Assembly (NCBI GenBank): GCA_963729995.1
Contig: CAVSPF010000003.1
Span: forward strand, 496,001-560,000
From: VRUE01 sp963729995
GTDB lineage: Bacteria; Actinomycetota; Thermoleophilia; Solirubrobacterales; 70-9
Length of the DNA: 64,000 nucleotides
Direction of reading: 5' to 3'
The position numbers were made by a program, and so were the translations under genes. Below the pieces are notes generated by a model, which saw nothing but the letters and a program-made list of their open reading frames with translations, was not told the DNA's origin and ran no database searches. Every line of letters starts with the position of its first letter. The first letter of the stretch is position 1. Below are positions 1 to 8,580 of this stretch, piece by piece.

Positions 1-2838
1 CTCAAGGGCATCGACGTCGAGCTGCCGCGAGACGCGCTGATCGTGATCACGGGGCTGTCCGGCTCGGGCAAGTCGAGTCTCGCCTTCGACACGATCTACG
101 CCGAGGGGCAGCGCCGCTACGTCGAGTCGCTCTCCGCCTACGCGCGCCAGTTCCTGGGTGTGATGGAGAAGCCGGACGTCGATTCGATCGAGGGCCTCTC
201 GCCGGCGATCTCGATCGACCAGAAGACCACCTCGCGCAACCCCCGCTCGACGGTCGGCACCGTGACCGAGATCTACGACTACCTGCGGCTCCTGTGGGCG
301 CGGATCGGCGTGCCGCATTGCCCGACCTGCGGCGAGCCGATCGCCGGCCAGTCCCAGGAGCAGATCGTCGATCGGCTGATGACCTTGGACGAGGGCACCA
401 AATTCATGGTGATGGCCCCGGTGGTGAGGGGGCGGAAAGGCGAGTACGGAAAGCTGCTCGAGCAGTTGCGGCTGGAGGGCTACTCGCGGGTGAAGGTGAG
501 CGGGGAGCTGCGCCGTCTCGACGAGGAGATCGTGCTCGACAAGAAGTTCAAACACGACATCTCGGTCGTCGTCGACCGCCTCGTGATGAAGCCAGACCTG
601 CGCCGCCGCCTCTCCGAGTCGGTTGAGGCGGCCGCCGGCCTCGCCGGCGGCCTGGTCGAAATCGAGATGCTGGCCGCAGGAGACGACCAGGGCGGGACCC
701 TGCTGTTCAGCGAGCGGTTTGCCTGTCTCAACTGCGGCACGTCGATCCCCGAGCTGGAGCCGCGGATCTTCTCCTTCAACTCGCCACACGGCGCCTGCGA
801 GCGCTGCCACGGGCTCGGCTTCCAGCGGGTGATCGACCCCGAGCTGGTCGTCCCCGATCCGACCCTGTCGCTTGCGGAGGGGGCCCTGCAGCCCTGGAAC
901 CGTGGCGTCACCGCCTACTGGCGGCGGCTGATCGCCGCCGTTGCCGGGGACTACGGCGTCGATGTCGACAGGCCCTGGTCGAAGCTGAAGAAGTCAGATC
1001 GCGAGATCTTCCTCTACGGAACCGGCGGCGAGCGCCACCAGGTCACCTACACCAACCGCTTCGGCCGCCGCCGCTCCTACCGCGTTCGTTTCGAGGGGAT
1101 CGTCAACCAGCTGCAACGCCGCTACGAAGAGACCGACTCCGAGACCAACCGCGAGCGGATCGAGGGCTATATGGCGGAGCAGCCCTGCCCGGCGTGCGAG
1201 GGCGCGCGGCTGCGCCCGGAGAGCCTTGCGGTCAAGGTGGGGGGGATCAGCATCGCCGAGCTGACCGACATGTCCGCGCGGGCGGCCCGCGAGTGGATCG
1301 GAGCGCTGGCGATGAACGAGACCGAGCGGGCGATCGCGCGGCTGATAGTGCGCGAGATCTCCGAACGGCTCGCGTTCCTCGAGAACGTCGGGATCGGCTA
1401 CCTGTCGCTGGCCCGCTCGGCGCGCTCGCTGTCGGGCGGCGAGGCGCAGCGGATCCGCCTCGCGACCCAGATCGGCTCCAGCCTGGTCGGCGTCATGTAC
1501 GTGCTCGACGAGCCCTCGATCGGGCTGCACCAGCGCGACAACGAGAAGCTGATCGCGACGCTCGACCGCCTGCGCGACCTCGGCAACACGGTGATCGTGG
1601 TCGAGCACGACGAGGGGACGATGTGGGCGGCTGATCACATCGTCGACCTTGGCCCGGGCGCCGGCGAGCACGGCGGGCAGGTGATCGCCGAGGGGTCGCC
1701 CGCCAGGGTTGCGAAGAACCCGGCCTCGCTGACCGGCCAGTACCTCTCGGGCAAGCGCAGGATCGACGTCCCTGCGCAGCGGCGCCGTCCGCGTGGGGCG
1801 CTTGTGATCCGCGGCGCCCGCCAGCACAATCTGAAGGGGATCGACGTTGCCGTGCCGCTCGGCGTCTTCTGCTGCGTCACCGGCGTTTCCGGCTCGGGCA
1901 AGTCGACCCTGGTGAACGAGACCCTGCACCACGCGGTGGCCAACCGCCTTCACCAGGCGAAGCTGCGGCCGGGCGCCCACGATGGGATCGACGGACTCAG
2001 CCAGATCGACAAGATCATCAACATCGACCAGTCGCCGATCGGGCGCACCCCACGCTCCAATCCCGCCACCTACACCGGCGTCTTCGACCACATCCGCCAG
2101 CTCTTCGCCCAGACCCAGGAGGCGCGGGTGCGCGGCTACAAACCGGGGCGGTTCAGCTTCAACGTCAGGGGTGGGCGCTGCGAGGTCTGCCGCGGCGACG
2201 GTCAGATCAAGATCGAGATGCACTTCCTGCCCGACGTCTACGTGCCCTGCGAGCAGTGCCACGGCAAGCGCTACAACCGCGAGACGCTCGAGGTCCGCTT
2301 CAAGGGCAAGACCATCGCCGACGTGCTGGAGATGTCGGTCGAGGAGGGAGTCTCCTTCTTCGAGAACGTGCCGAAGATCGCTCGCCGGCTGCGCACTCTC
2401 CACGATGTCGGGCTCGACTACATCCGCCTCGGCCAGCCGGCGACGACGCTCTCGGGCGGCGAGGCGCAGCGGGTGAAGCTGGCGACCGAGCTCTCCAAGG
2501 TCGCAACCGGCGACACCCTCTACATCCTCGACGAGCCCACCACGGGACTTCACTTCGCCGACGTGCAGCGCCTGCTAGACGTGCTCGGGCGGCTGGTCGA
2601 CGCCGGCAACACCGTGGTCGTGATCGAGCACAACCTGGACGTCATCAAGACCGCCGACCTCCTCGTCGACCTCGGCCCCGAGGGCGGCGACGAGGGGGGA
2701 GAGGTGGTCGCGACCGGCACCCCGGAGGAGGTGGCCGCAGTCGAGGGCTCCTACACCGGTCGCTTCCTCGCCGGGCTGGTCGAGCCGGTTGGGCGGAGGC
2801 CCGCCTCCCGCAAGCGGCGCGAGCCGGTCGCCGCCTAG
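1..2838 (+). CDS. uvrA: Excinuclease ABC subunit A, 5' end outside window
   Basis: UvrA is the damage-sensing ATPase of nucleotide excision repair. It acts as a dimer in the cytoplasm and loads UvrB on lesions. The frame is open from base 1, so only the first dozen or so residues are missing and 945 are visible. The first Walker A (GLSGSGKSS) starts near residue 18. Zinc-binding cysteine pairs are seen in CPTCGEP, in CLNCG with CERCHG, and in the C-terminal half in CEVCRGDG with CEQCHGKRY. Two ABC signatures (LSGGEAQRIRLA and LSGGEAQRVKLA) and two Walker B motifs (YVLDEPSIGLH, YILDEPTTGLH) complete the duplicated ATPase. A basic tail (residues RRPASRKRREPVAA) ends the protein. The stop overlaps the end of the convergent ROK kinase gene by four bases. 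Identification is certain. Confidence 0.98.
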   Translation, partial: LKGIDVELPRDALIVITGLSGSGKSSLAFDTIYAEGQRRYVESLSAYARQFLGVMEKPDVDSIEGLSPAISIDQKTTSRNPRSTVGTVTEIYDYLRLLWARIGVPHCPTCGEPIAGQSQEQIVDRLMTLDEGTKFMVMAPVVRGRKGEYGKLLEQLRLEGYSRVKVSGELRRLDEEIVLDKKFKHDISVVVDRLVMKPDLRRRLSESVEAAAGLAGGLVEIEMLAAGDDQGGTLLFSERFACLNCGTSIPELEPRIFSFNSPHGACERCHGLGFQRVIDPELVVPDPTLSLAEGALQPWNRGVTAYWRRLIAAVAGDYGVDVDRPWSKLKKSDREIFLYGTGGERHQVTYTNRFGRRRSYRVRFEGIVNQLQRRYEETDSETNRERIEGYMAEQPCPACEGARLRPESLAVKVGGISIAELTDMSARAAREWIGALAMNETERAIARLIVREISERLAFLENVGIGYLSLARSARSLSGGEAQRIRLATQIGSSLVGVMYVLDEPSIGLHQRDNEKLIATLDRLRDLGNTVIVVEHDEGTMWAADHIVDLGPGAGEHGGQVIAEGSPARVAKNPASLTGQYLSGKRRIDVPAQRRRPRGALVIRGARQHNLKGIDVAVPLGVFCCVTGVSGSGKSTLVNETLHHAVANRLHQAKLRPGAHDGIDGLSQIDKIINIDQSPIGRTPRSNPATYTGVFDHIRQLFAQTQEARVRGYKPGRFSFNVRGGRCEVCRGDGQIKIEMHFLPDVYVPCEQCHGKRYNRETLEVRFKGKTIADVLEMSVEEGVSFFENVPKIARRLRTLHDVGLDYIRLGQPATTLSGGEAQRVKLATELSKVATGDTLYILDEPTTGLHFADVQRLLDVLGRLVDAGNTVVVIEHNLDVIKTADLLVDLGPEGGDEGGEVVATGTPEEVAAVEGSYTGRFLAGLVEPVGRRPASRKRREPVAA

Positions 2839-3794
2839 CGCGCGAAGAGGAGCGAGGCCCCGATCGCTCCGCCGAGGTCTCCGAGGGAGACGACCCGCAC
2901 GATGGGCGGGCGCTCGTCGACGAAGAGATGCCTGCCCATCTCATCCGTCAGCTGCTCCATGTAGCGCTCGCCGAAGCGAACGCCGAGGCCCCCGCCGAGG
3001 ATCACCGCTTCGGGATCGATCAGGTTGCAGGCTGAGGCCACGCCGGTGCCCAGCGCCTCGACCGCGCGATCGATCAGCTTCTCGGCGAGCTTGTCGCCGT
3101 GGTCGAGGGCACGCTCCCAGATGCCGCTCGTCAGGCGGTCGCGTTCATGCTTGTGCATCAACTTGAAGAGGTCGGTCCTGACGCCGTCGGAGTGCTGGCG
3201 CCGTGCCTCGGCTTCCATCGCAGCCCGGCCCGCGTAGGCCTCCATGCAGCCCCTGCGCCCGCAGGGGCACTCGGCGCCCCCGTGGTTGATGACGACGTGG
3301 CCGATCTCTCCGGCGGCTCCGCGCCCCAGCCACGGCTTGCCGTCGAGGATGAGGCCGCCGCCGACGCCGGTTCCCCAGAAGACCCCGATCAGGCTGGAGA
3401 ACCCGCGTCCTGCCCCGAAGTGGAACTCCGCTTCGGTCGCGACCTGCACGTCGTTGCCCACGCGGACCTCCGCGCCGAGCGCCTCCGACAGCGTTTCGGC
3501 CAGCGGGAAGCTGCCCTCCCAGCCGGGCAGGTTGCGGGCGGCCGAGACCACGCCGGTCTTCTCGTCGGCGTCGCCGGGAGAGCCAACGCCGATTCCCTCC
3601 AGCTGCCCGGGGTCGACGCCGGCCGCCGAGGCCGCATCTCGCAGCGCCTTCTCCATCGCCCTGGCGACGTCGGCGGGCCCACCAGAGGTTGGGGTCGGAT
3701 GCCGCGCCTCGCCGAGCACCTTGCCTCGGGGATCGACGATTGCCGTCTGGATCTTCGTCCCGCCGAGGTCTATTCCACCGCGCAGGTCAGCCAC
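2835..3794 (-). CDS. ROK family sugar kinase (glucokinase-like)
   Basis: A 319-residue ROK-family protein, probably an ATP-dependent glucokinase or other hexose kinase acting in the cytoplasm. The N-terminal phosphate-binding motif GIDLGGTKIQTAIVD begins about six residues after the chosen GTG start (3794). The ROK zinc site C-x-C-G-x2-G-C-x-E appears as CPCGRRGCMEAYAG, and the expected sugar-contact region GEIGHVVINHGG precedes it. The open frame continues upstream with basic residues and no family similarity, so the GTG just before the conserved start is preferred. Transcription is convergent with uvrA (four-base overlap) and divergent from the acyltransferase 40 bases away, so the two may share a promoter region. 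The exact sugar cannot be told from sequence. Confidence 0.9.
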   Translation of the reverse strand: MADLRGGIDLGGTKIQTAIVDPRGKVLGEARHPTPTSGGPADVARAMEKALRDAASAAGVDPGQLEGIGVGSPGDADEKTGVVSAARNLPGWEGSFPLAETLSEALGAEVRVGNDVQVATEAEFHFGAGRGFSSLIGVFWGTGVGGGLILDGKPWLGRGAAGEIGHVVINHGGAECPCGRRGCMEAYAGRAAMEAEARRQHSDGVRTDLFKLMHKHERDRLTSGIWERALDHGDKLAEKLIDRAVEALGTGVASACNLIDPEAVILGGGLGVRFGERYMEQLTDEMGRHLFVDERPPIVRVVSLGDLGGAIGASLLFAR

Positions 3795-3834
3795 GCGGAG
3801 CAGTCTACGTCCGCCTGTCTGGAAAGCTTCTCGC

Positions 3835-4422
3835 GTGAGCAGGTTGCGGGCATGGCGGTTGTGGTTGGCGAAGCGGCGCTGGTACGAGCGCAATCGCCGC
3901 TTCCGGCGGCGCTGGCTGATCAACCGTCACGCCGCCCGCGGCGGTTTCTTCATCCGCCACCCGGTCGAGGGCGAGGTTCTGGAGGCGCTCGACGAGGGGC
4001 GGCTCACGATCGGCCAGGGCACCCTGCTCGAGCCGGGTTGCTGGCTGACCCTGGCCCCCGAGGCCCGGATGACGATCGGCGAGGGCTGCTTCCTAAATCG
4101 CAACACGATGTTCGCCGCATACCGGGAGATCGTTGTCGGCGATCACGTCATGTTCGCCAACGGCTGCTTCGTCGGCGATGCCGACCATCGCTTCGACGAT
4201 CCCGATCTCCCCGTCACCTGGCAGGGGTTCACGACGAGGGGTCCCGTAAGGATCGGCTCCAACTGCTGGTTCGGCGTCAACTGCGTCGTCACCAGCGGCG
4301 TCACGATCGGCGAGCGCTGTGTGATCGGAGCCAACTCGGTGGTGACCAGGGATCTGCCCGCTGGCACGATCGCCGCCGGCGCGCCCGCCAATGTGATCAA
4401 GGCCATCGAGTTCCGTCGCTGA
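3835..4422 (+). CDS. Left-handed beta-helix acyltransferase (maltose/galactoside O-acetyltransferase-like)
   Basis: About 195 residues. After a very basic N-terminal segment (many Arg/Trp, roughly residues 1-30) comes a hexapeptide-repeat acyltransferase domain: repeats such as IGEGCFLNRNTMF, VGDHVMFANGCFVGD, IGSNCWFGVNCVVTSGV and IGERCVIGANSVVTRDLP, ending in the typical AGAPANVIK closing motif. Members transfer acetyl or other acyl groups from CoA to sugars or sugar-nucleotide derivatives. The GTG at 3835 has a GGAAAG about eight bases upstream, and an in-frame TTG at 3844 is an alternative. The N-terminal basic stretch may associate with membrane or nucleic acid, but that is inference. The acceptor substrate is unknown. 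Confidence 0.8.
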   Translation: MSRLRAWRLWLAKRRWYERNRRFRRRWLINRHAARGGFFIRHPVEGEVLEALDEGRLTIGQGTLLEPGCWLTLAPEARMTIGEGCFLNRNTMFAAYREIVVGDHVMFANGCFVGDADHRFDDPDLPVTWQGFTTRGPVRIGSNCWFGVNCVVTSGVTIGERCVIGANSVVTRDLPAGTIAAGAPANVIKAIEFRR

Positions 4423-4433
4423 GCCCCTATAAT
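4405..4433 (+). promoter_or_regulatory. Candidate promoter for the pan genes
   Basis: A perfect TATAAT lies at 4428-4433, 80 bases before the panC start, in otherwise GC-rich sequence. The -35 region 17 bases upstream (ATCGAG) is poor, so this would be an extended or activator-dependent promoter. Seen by eye only. Confidence 0.35.
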
Positions 4434-4511
4434 CGGGCGCGGCCGTGACCGAAGGGCATGGACCCTATGAGCCTCCTATTGATGGATCCCGCACAGGCAA
4501 GGTGTGGCGTG

Positions 4512-5372
4512 ATGTTCGTTCGCGCCAAGGATGAGCTGCGCGCCGCGCTGGCTGACCTGCGCCGAGACGGGCGCTCGGTCGGCCTCGTTCCGACGATGGG
4601 CTGCCTGCACGACGGCCACCTCTCGCTCTTGCGCGCCGCCCGCGCCGAGTGCGATGTCGTCGTGATGAGCCTCTTCGTGAACCCAATGCAGTTCGGTCCC
4701 GGGGAGGACCTGGAGCACTACCCGCGCGACGAGGGGCACGACGCGAAGCTCGCCGCCGCAGCTGGCGTCGACCTGATCTACGCCCCGCCGGTCGAGGAGG
4801 TCTACCCGGATGGCTTCTCCACCCACGTCGAGGTGGAGGGCCTCACCGAGGTTCTCTGCGGTGACGCCGGGCGGCGCGGCGCCGGCCACTTTCGTGGCGT
4901 CACCACGGTGGTCGCCAAGCTCTTCAACACGGTCGACCCCGACGTCGCCTACTTCGGCCAGAAGGATGCCCAGCAGGTGGCCGTGATCCGTCGCATGGTC
5001 CGCGACCTCGACTTCCGGGCTCGGATCGAGGCGCTGCCGATCGTGCGCGAGCCCAATGGCCTGGCGATGAGCTCCCGCAACGCCTATCTCAGCCCCGAGG
5101 ACCGCGAGCGGGCGACCGCGCTCTCGCGGGCGCTTCGCGCGGTCGAGCAGGGCGCTTCGGCCGGCTCGCTCGGCGACGGCCTCGAGGCGGGTCGCCGTGA
5201 GCTGGCGGCGGCGGGCATCGAGCCCGAGTACCTGGAGGCGCGCGACGCCGAGGATCTGACGCCGGTGAGCGAGCCGAATGACCGCCCGGTGCTGGTCGCG
5301 GTCGCCGCCCGGGTCGGGGGCGCGCGGCTGATCGACAACGTGCTGGTCGAACCCCAAGCGACGGCCTGCTGA
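4512..5372 (+). CDS. panC: Pantothenate synthetase (pantoate--beta-alanine ligase)
   Basis: Joins pantoate and beta-alanine with ATP to form pantothenate, the CoA precursor, in the cytoplasm. The HIGH-type nucleotide-binding signature is present as PTMGCLHDGHLSLL near residue 25, the pantoate-binding region as GHFRGVTTVVAKLFN, and the KMSKS-like loop as AMSSRNAYLS. Length from ATG 4512 (286 residues) matches the family. An open extension back to 4458 adds 18 residues without similarity and is not used. Followed after 49 bases by panD and then panB, so the substrate beta-alanine and the pantoate precursor are made by the next two genes. A candidate TATAAT box lies upstream. Confidence 0.95.
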   Translation: MFVRAKDELRAALADLRRDGRSVGLVPTMGCLHDGHLSLLRAARAECDVVVMSLFVNPMQFGPGEDLEHYPRDEGHDAKLAAAAGVDLIYAPPVEEVYPDGFSTHVEVEGLTEVLCGDAGRRGAGHFRGVTTVVAKLFNTVDPDVAYFGQKDAQQVAVIRRMVRDLDFRARIEALPIVREPNGLAMSSRNAYLSPEDRERATALSRALRAVEQGASAGSLGDGLEAGRRELAAAGIEPEYLEARDAEDLTPVSEPNDRPVLVAVAARVGGARLIDNVLVEPQATAC

Positions 5373-5421
5373 TCCCCTTCTGAAACGACTTGAATCGCGG
5401 CAACGGCGACACGGAGGCCAC

Positions 5422-5802
5422 ATGCAGAGGCACATGTTGAAGTCCAAGATCCACCGGGCGACGGTGACCGCCTGCGATGTCGAGTACGTCGGCAGCATCA
5501 CCGTCGACACCGAGCTGATGGCCGGTGCGGACCTGATCACGAACGAGCAGGTTCACGTCTGGGACATCGACAACGGCGCCCGCTTCGTCACCTATGTGAT
5601 CGACGGAGAGCCCGGCTCGGGCACGATTCAGGTGAACGGGGCCGCCGCCCACCTCACCAGGCCTGGCCATAAGGTCATCGTCGCCTCCTTTGGCGCCTAC
5701 GACGAGCAGGACCTCGAGGCCTATTCGCCGGTTGTCGTCCACGTCGACGACGACAACTCGGTCATCGCGGTCGACAGCAGGCCGGAGGTGCTCCTGTCAT
5801 GA
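5422..5802 (+). CDS. panD: Aspartate 1-decarboxylase
   Basis: Makes beta-alanine from aspartate for pantothenate synthesis. PanD is a pyruvoyl enzyme made as a pro-protein that cleaves itself between Gly and Ser. The cleavage pair is visible as Gly24-Ser25 in YVGSITVD, exactly at the usual position. The Lys and His near the N-terminus (MLKSKIHRATVT), Tyr (AYDEQDL) and the small double-psi barrel length (126 residues) also fit. The last four bases overlap the panB start (ATGA), suggesting coupled translation. Some actinobacterial PanD proteins need no separate maturase, and none is seen here. Confidence 0.95.
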   Translation: MQRHMLKSKIHRATVTACDVEYVGSITVDTELMAGADLITNEQVHVWDIDNGARFVTYVIDGEPGSGTIQVNGAAAHLTRPGHKVIVASFGAYDEQDLEAYSPVVVHVDDDNSVIAVDSRPEVLLS

Positions 5803-6740
5803 GCTCCGGCGCCCGCTCCCATACCGCGCCCCCTCCCTCGGGCGCCGATCGCGCGCCTGTGACCCTCCCGCGCCTGGCCGAGATGAAGGCGGCGGGAGAG
5901 CCGATCGCGATGGTCACCGCCTACGACTACCCCTCGGCGAAGGTGGCCGAGGAGGCCGGCGTCGACGTCGTCCTGGTCGGCGACTCGGCCGCGATGGTGG
6001 TGCTCGGCTACCCCGGAACGGAGCCGGTCTCGATGGACGAGATGGTGATGCTCGGCCGGGCTGTGCGCCGCGGCCTGAAGACGCCGCTGATGGTCGGCGA
6101 CATGCCGATGGGCAGCTATGAGGCAAGCAACGAGCTCGCGATCCAAAACGCCCAGCGGCTGGTCAAGGAGACCGGTTGCCAGGTGGTGAAGCTGGAGGCC
6201 GGAGGGACCTCGGTCGAGCGGGCGAGGGCGATCGTCCGCGCCGGCATCCCGGTGATGGGCCATATCGGCCTCACCCCGCAGACCGCCACCGCGCTGGGCG
6301 GCTACAAGGCGCAGGGCAAGACCGCCCGCGGCGCGATCCAGCTCTGCGAGGACGCGCTGGCGCTGCAGTCGGTCGGCTGCTTCGCGATCGTCTTCGAGGC
6401 CGTCCCCGCCGCGATAACCGAGGCGATCGTCGAGCGGCTCGAGGTGCCGACGATCGGGATCGGCGCCGGCCCCGCAACCGCGGGCCAGGTGCTCGTCTTC
6501 CACGACCTGCTCGGCATAACGACCGGCCGGATGGCGAAGTTCGTCAAGCGCTACGCGAACACGCACGAGACGATGGTCGCCGCGATGCGCGAGTACACGG
6601 ACGAGGTGCGCTCGCGCCACTTCCCCGAACCCGACCACGTCTACGGCGTCGAGCCGGCCGAGCTGGACGAGTTCAGGCGCTACCTCGACCAGGAGAGCCT
6701 CACGTCGCAGAAGGCCTGGGACTGGGAGCCGCTTCCCTAG
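5799..6740 (+). CDS. panB: 3-methyl-2-oxobutanoate hydroxymethyltransferase
   Basis: Transfers a hydroxymethyl group from methylene-tetrahydrofolate to 2-oxoisovalerate to give ketopantoate, the first committed step to pantothenate. Conserved blocks include MVTAYDYPSAKVAEEAG, DVVLVGDSAAMVVLGY, the metal and substrate segment VVKLEAG, GIPVMGHIGLTPQ and GIGAGPATAGQVLVFHDLLG. The length is 313 residues, somewhat longer than average because of a Pro/Ala-rich N-terminal tail of about 20 residues. The start overlaps panD by four bases. No panE/ketopantoate reductase lies next to it. Confidence 0.95.
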   Translation: MSSGARSHTAPPPSGADRAPVTLPRLAEMKAAGEPIAMVTAYDYPSAKVAEEAGVDVVLVGDSAAMVVLGYPGTEPVSMDEMVMLGRAVRRGLKTPLMVGDMPMGSYEASNELAIQNAQRLVKETGCQVVKLEAGGTSVERARAIVRAGIPVMGHIGLTPQTATALGGYKAQGKTARGAIQLCEDALALQSVGCFAIVFEAVPAAITEAIVERLEVPTIGIGAGPATAGQVLVFHDLLGITTGRMAKFVKRYANTHETMVAAMREYTDEVRSRHFPEPDHVYGVEPAELDEFRRYLDQESLTSQKAWDWEPLP

Positions 6741-6770
6741 CACCCTGGTCGTGCTTACCATTCCTCGGCG

Positions 6771-7025
6771 ATGCCGATCTATGAGTTCGAGTGCGAGGAG
6801 TGCGGGAACCGCTTCGAGGAGCTTGTGACCGGCGAGGCGAGCGTCCCCTGTCCCCGCTGCGAGTCAGGCCGCACTCGCCGCCGCCTCTCGGCGGTTGCCC
6901 CGCAGTCTCGCCAGCCGCGCGGGGCGAAGGTGAGGGAAGGCGAGGCGAAGCGCCGGGAGCGCGAGGCGGCACGCGGCGAGCGACTTGCCGAGACGAAGCG
7001 CAAGCGGGCAGCCGGGGAGCTGTGA
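6771..7025 (+). CDS. FmdB-family zinc ribbon protein
   Basis: An 84-residue protein starting MPIYEFECEECG, the hallmark opening of the FmdB/CxxC small regulatory family. Two zinc-knuckle pairs, CEECG and CPRCE, are spaced as in the family. The C-terminal half (from about residue 45) is a highly charged Arg/Lys/Glu helix that could bind nucleic acid or ribosome. The molecular role of this family is not settled. The stop overlaps the start of the uracil-DNA glycosylase gene (ATGA), which ties it to that operon. Confidence 0.85.
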   Translation: MPIYEFECEECGNRFEELVTGEASVPCPRCESGRTRRRLSAVAPQSRQPRGAKVREGEAKRREREAARGERLAETKRKRAAGEL

Positions 7026-7705
7026 TGGCCCTGTCCGCCGAGGAGCGTCGCGCCAAGCTGGTCGAGCTCTACAAGGAGGTGCAGGGCTGCACGAGGTGCC
7101 CCCTGCACGAGACCCGCACGAAGGCCGTGTTCGGAGCAGGCGACGCCGACGCCGACCTGATGTTCGTGGGCGAGGCGCCTGGCGCGGACGAGGACCGTCA
7201 GGGACTGCCGTTCGTCGGCCGTGCAGGCCAGCTCCTCAACGAGCTGCTGGGGGAGATCGGGATGACGCGCGAGGGCGTCTTCATCGCCAACGTGCTGAAG
7301 AGCCGCCCGCCCGGCAACCGCGATCCCCTGCCGCTGGAGATCGAGGCCTGCCGGCCCTACCTGTTCGAGCAGGTGCGGCTGATCGAGCCGAAGGTGGTTT
7401 GCACGCTGGGCAACTTCTCGACCAAGCTGCTGAGCGGCAACCCCGCCGGCATAACGCGGGTCCGGGGTGTGCCGCAGGTTCACGAGCTGGGCGGTCGCGC
7501 CGTCTTCCTGCTGCCCCTCTTCCACCCCGCGGCGGCGCTGCGGACGCCCGCCGTCAAGGAGACGCTGCGTAGCGATTTCGAGCTGCTGCCGAAACTGCTC
7601 GCCGGCCCATCGCCGGCCTTGCCGGAGCTGGAGGAGGACATCGATGACGCGCCGGTCCCCGGCCCGCCACAGCCCCCCGTCGACCAGCTCGACCTCTTCG
7701 GTTGA
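7025..7705 (+). CDS. Uracil-DNA glycosylase, family 4 type (iron-sulfur)
   Basis: Removes uracil arising from cytosine deamination in DNA. The 226-residue protein shows the 4Fe-4S cysteines of the thermophile-type enzymes: CTRC near residue 18, then Cys in ACRPYL and in VVCTLGN. Active-site motif GEAPGADEDRQGLPFVGRAGQLL and the C-terminal LFHPAAAL are present. A Pro-rich tail ending in VDQLDLFG resembles a short sliding-clamp-binding peptide (Q-x2-L-x-L-F-like); this is inference. The start overlaps the zinc ribbon gene and the end overlaps tsaE, so DNA repair is translationally linked to the tRNA-modification genes that follow. Confidence 0.92.
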   Translation: MALSAEERRAKLVELYKEVQGCTRCPLHETRTKAVFGAGDADADLMFVGEAPGADEDRQGLPFVGRAGQLLNELLGEIGMTREGVFIANVLKSRPPGNRDPLPLEIEACRPYLFEQVRLIEPKVVCTLGNFSTKLLSGNPAGITRVRGVPQVHELGGRAVFLLPLFHPAAALRTPAVKETLRSDFELLPKLLAGPSPALPELEEDIDDAPVPGPPQPPVDQLDLFG

Positions 7706-8133
7706 GGCGCGTTGTCACCGCTTCGGCGGCGGAGACGGAAGCGGTCGGCGCCGGGATCGCGGCTGGGTTGAACCCCGGCGACGTGGTCGTCGTGGGCGGC
7801 GAGGTGGGGGCCGGGAAGACCACGCTGATCCGCGGAGCCTGCCGGGCACTGGGGTTCGAGGGACCGGTCACGTCGCCCACCTTCACCATCGGACACCGCT
7901 ACCGCGGCCGGCTTCCCATCTCACATCTCGACCTCTACCGGCTGCAGGACCTCGAGCGCGAGGATCCGGCGCTGCTCGACGACTACCTGGAGCCCGACCT
8001 CGTCACCTTCGTCGAGTGGCCGGCTGTGGCGGAGCTGCGCCTTGCTGGGCGCAAGGCGCTGGAGGTTCGCCTCGTCCACGGCGGCGGCGACCGCCGGACA
8101 ATCGAGGTCGTTGCCGCATCCAGCCGCAAATAG
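7702..8133 (+). CDS. tsaE: tRNA threonylcarbamoyladenosine biosynthesis ATPase TsaE
   Basis: TsaE is the ATPase that resets the TsaB-TsaD complex during synthesis of t6A37 in ANN-decoding tRNAs. The Walker A is GEVGAGKTTLIRG around residue 33, followed by SPTFTIGHRY and HLDLYRL, and by FVEWPA. Length 143 residues is normal. The start is TTG at 7702, overlapping the upstream stop as TTGA. The partners tsaB and tsaD are just downstream. Confidence 0.93.
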   Translation: MRRVVTASAAETEAVGAGIAAGLNPGDVVVVGGEVGAGKTTLIRGACRALGFEGPVTSPTFTIGHRYRGRLPISHLDLYRLQDLEREDPALLDDYLEPDLVTFVEWPAVAELRLAGRKALEVRLVHGGGDRRTIEVVAASSRK

Positions 8134-8202
8134 GGGTGTTTTCGTCGGTGAACGCCCTGTAGCATCGCCCATGTGACTCGGATCGAAGGAGGAAGGCGCC
8201 CA

Positions 8203-8580
8203 ATGAAGCGACTGACCACGCTGGCAGCCGCAGTGCTTGGAATCGCGCTGCTGGCGAGCGTGGCGCCCGTCTCCGCGCAGAATCCTGCCCCCTACAGGTA
8301 CTACGTCGCGTGCGGCCTTTCGCAGCACGCGAAGCCCGCGCACACCTGCCCGAAGAAGCGCGACAAGGGCGCGTTCTTCCGCAGCAACGACGCCGATGTC
8401 TTCTACTCGGTCTGCGTCAGCTTCCCGAGCAAAAAGCACATCTGCGCTTCCAAGCAGGAAGCGATCCACGGGACGCTCTACGTGAACAAGATCACCTCCA
8501 CCATCCCGGGGGAGCACAGGGTGACCTGGTTCGTGGGGGGCAAGCGGGTCGGGGCTTTCAACTTCTCAGTTGTCGGTTGA
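8203..8580 (+). CDS. Small secreted protein of unknown function
   Basis: A 125-residue protein with a clear Sec signal peptide (MKRLTTLAAAVLGIALLASV, cleavage near PVSAQN). AAGGAGG is centred about ten bases before ATG 8203, so the longer open frame from 8173 is rejected. The mature part has four Cys (VACGL, HTCPK, VCVSF, ICASK), suggesting two disulfides, and ends in a short beta-rich segment (TWFVGGKRVGAFNFSVVG). No family recognised. It sits between tsaE and tsaB and overlaps the proposed tsaB start by eleven bases, an odd place for an exported protein. Confidence 0.7.
   Translation: MKRLTTLAAAVLGIALLASVAPVSAQNPAPYRYYVACGLSQHAKPAHTCPKKRDKGAFFRSNDADVFYSVCVSFPSKKHICASKQEAIHGTLYVNKITSTIPGEHRVTWFVGGKRVGAFNFSVVG

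Noticed and set aside
994..2553. 519-codon open frame on the reverse strand inside uvrA
   Set aside because: It is the mirror of a strongly conserved gene. GC-rich coding DNA often leaves such frames open, and no domain is visible.
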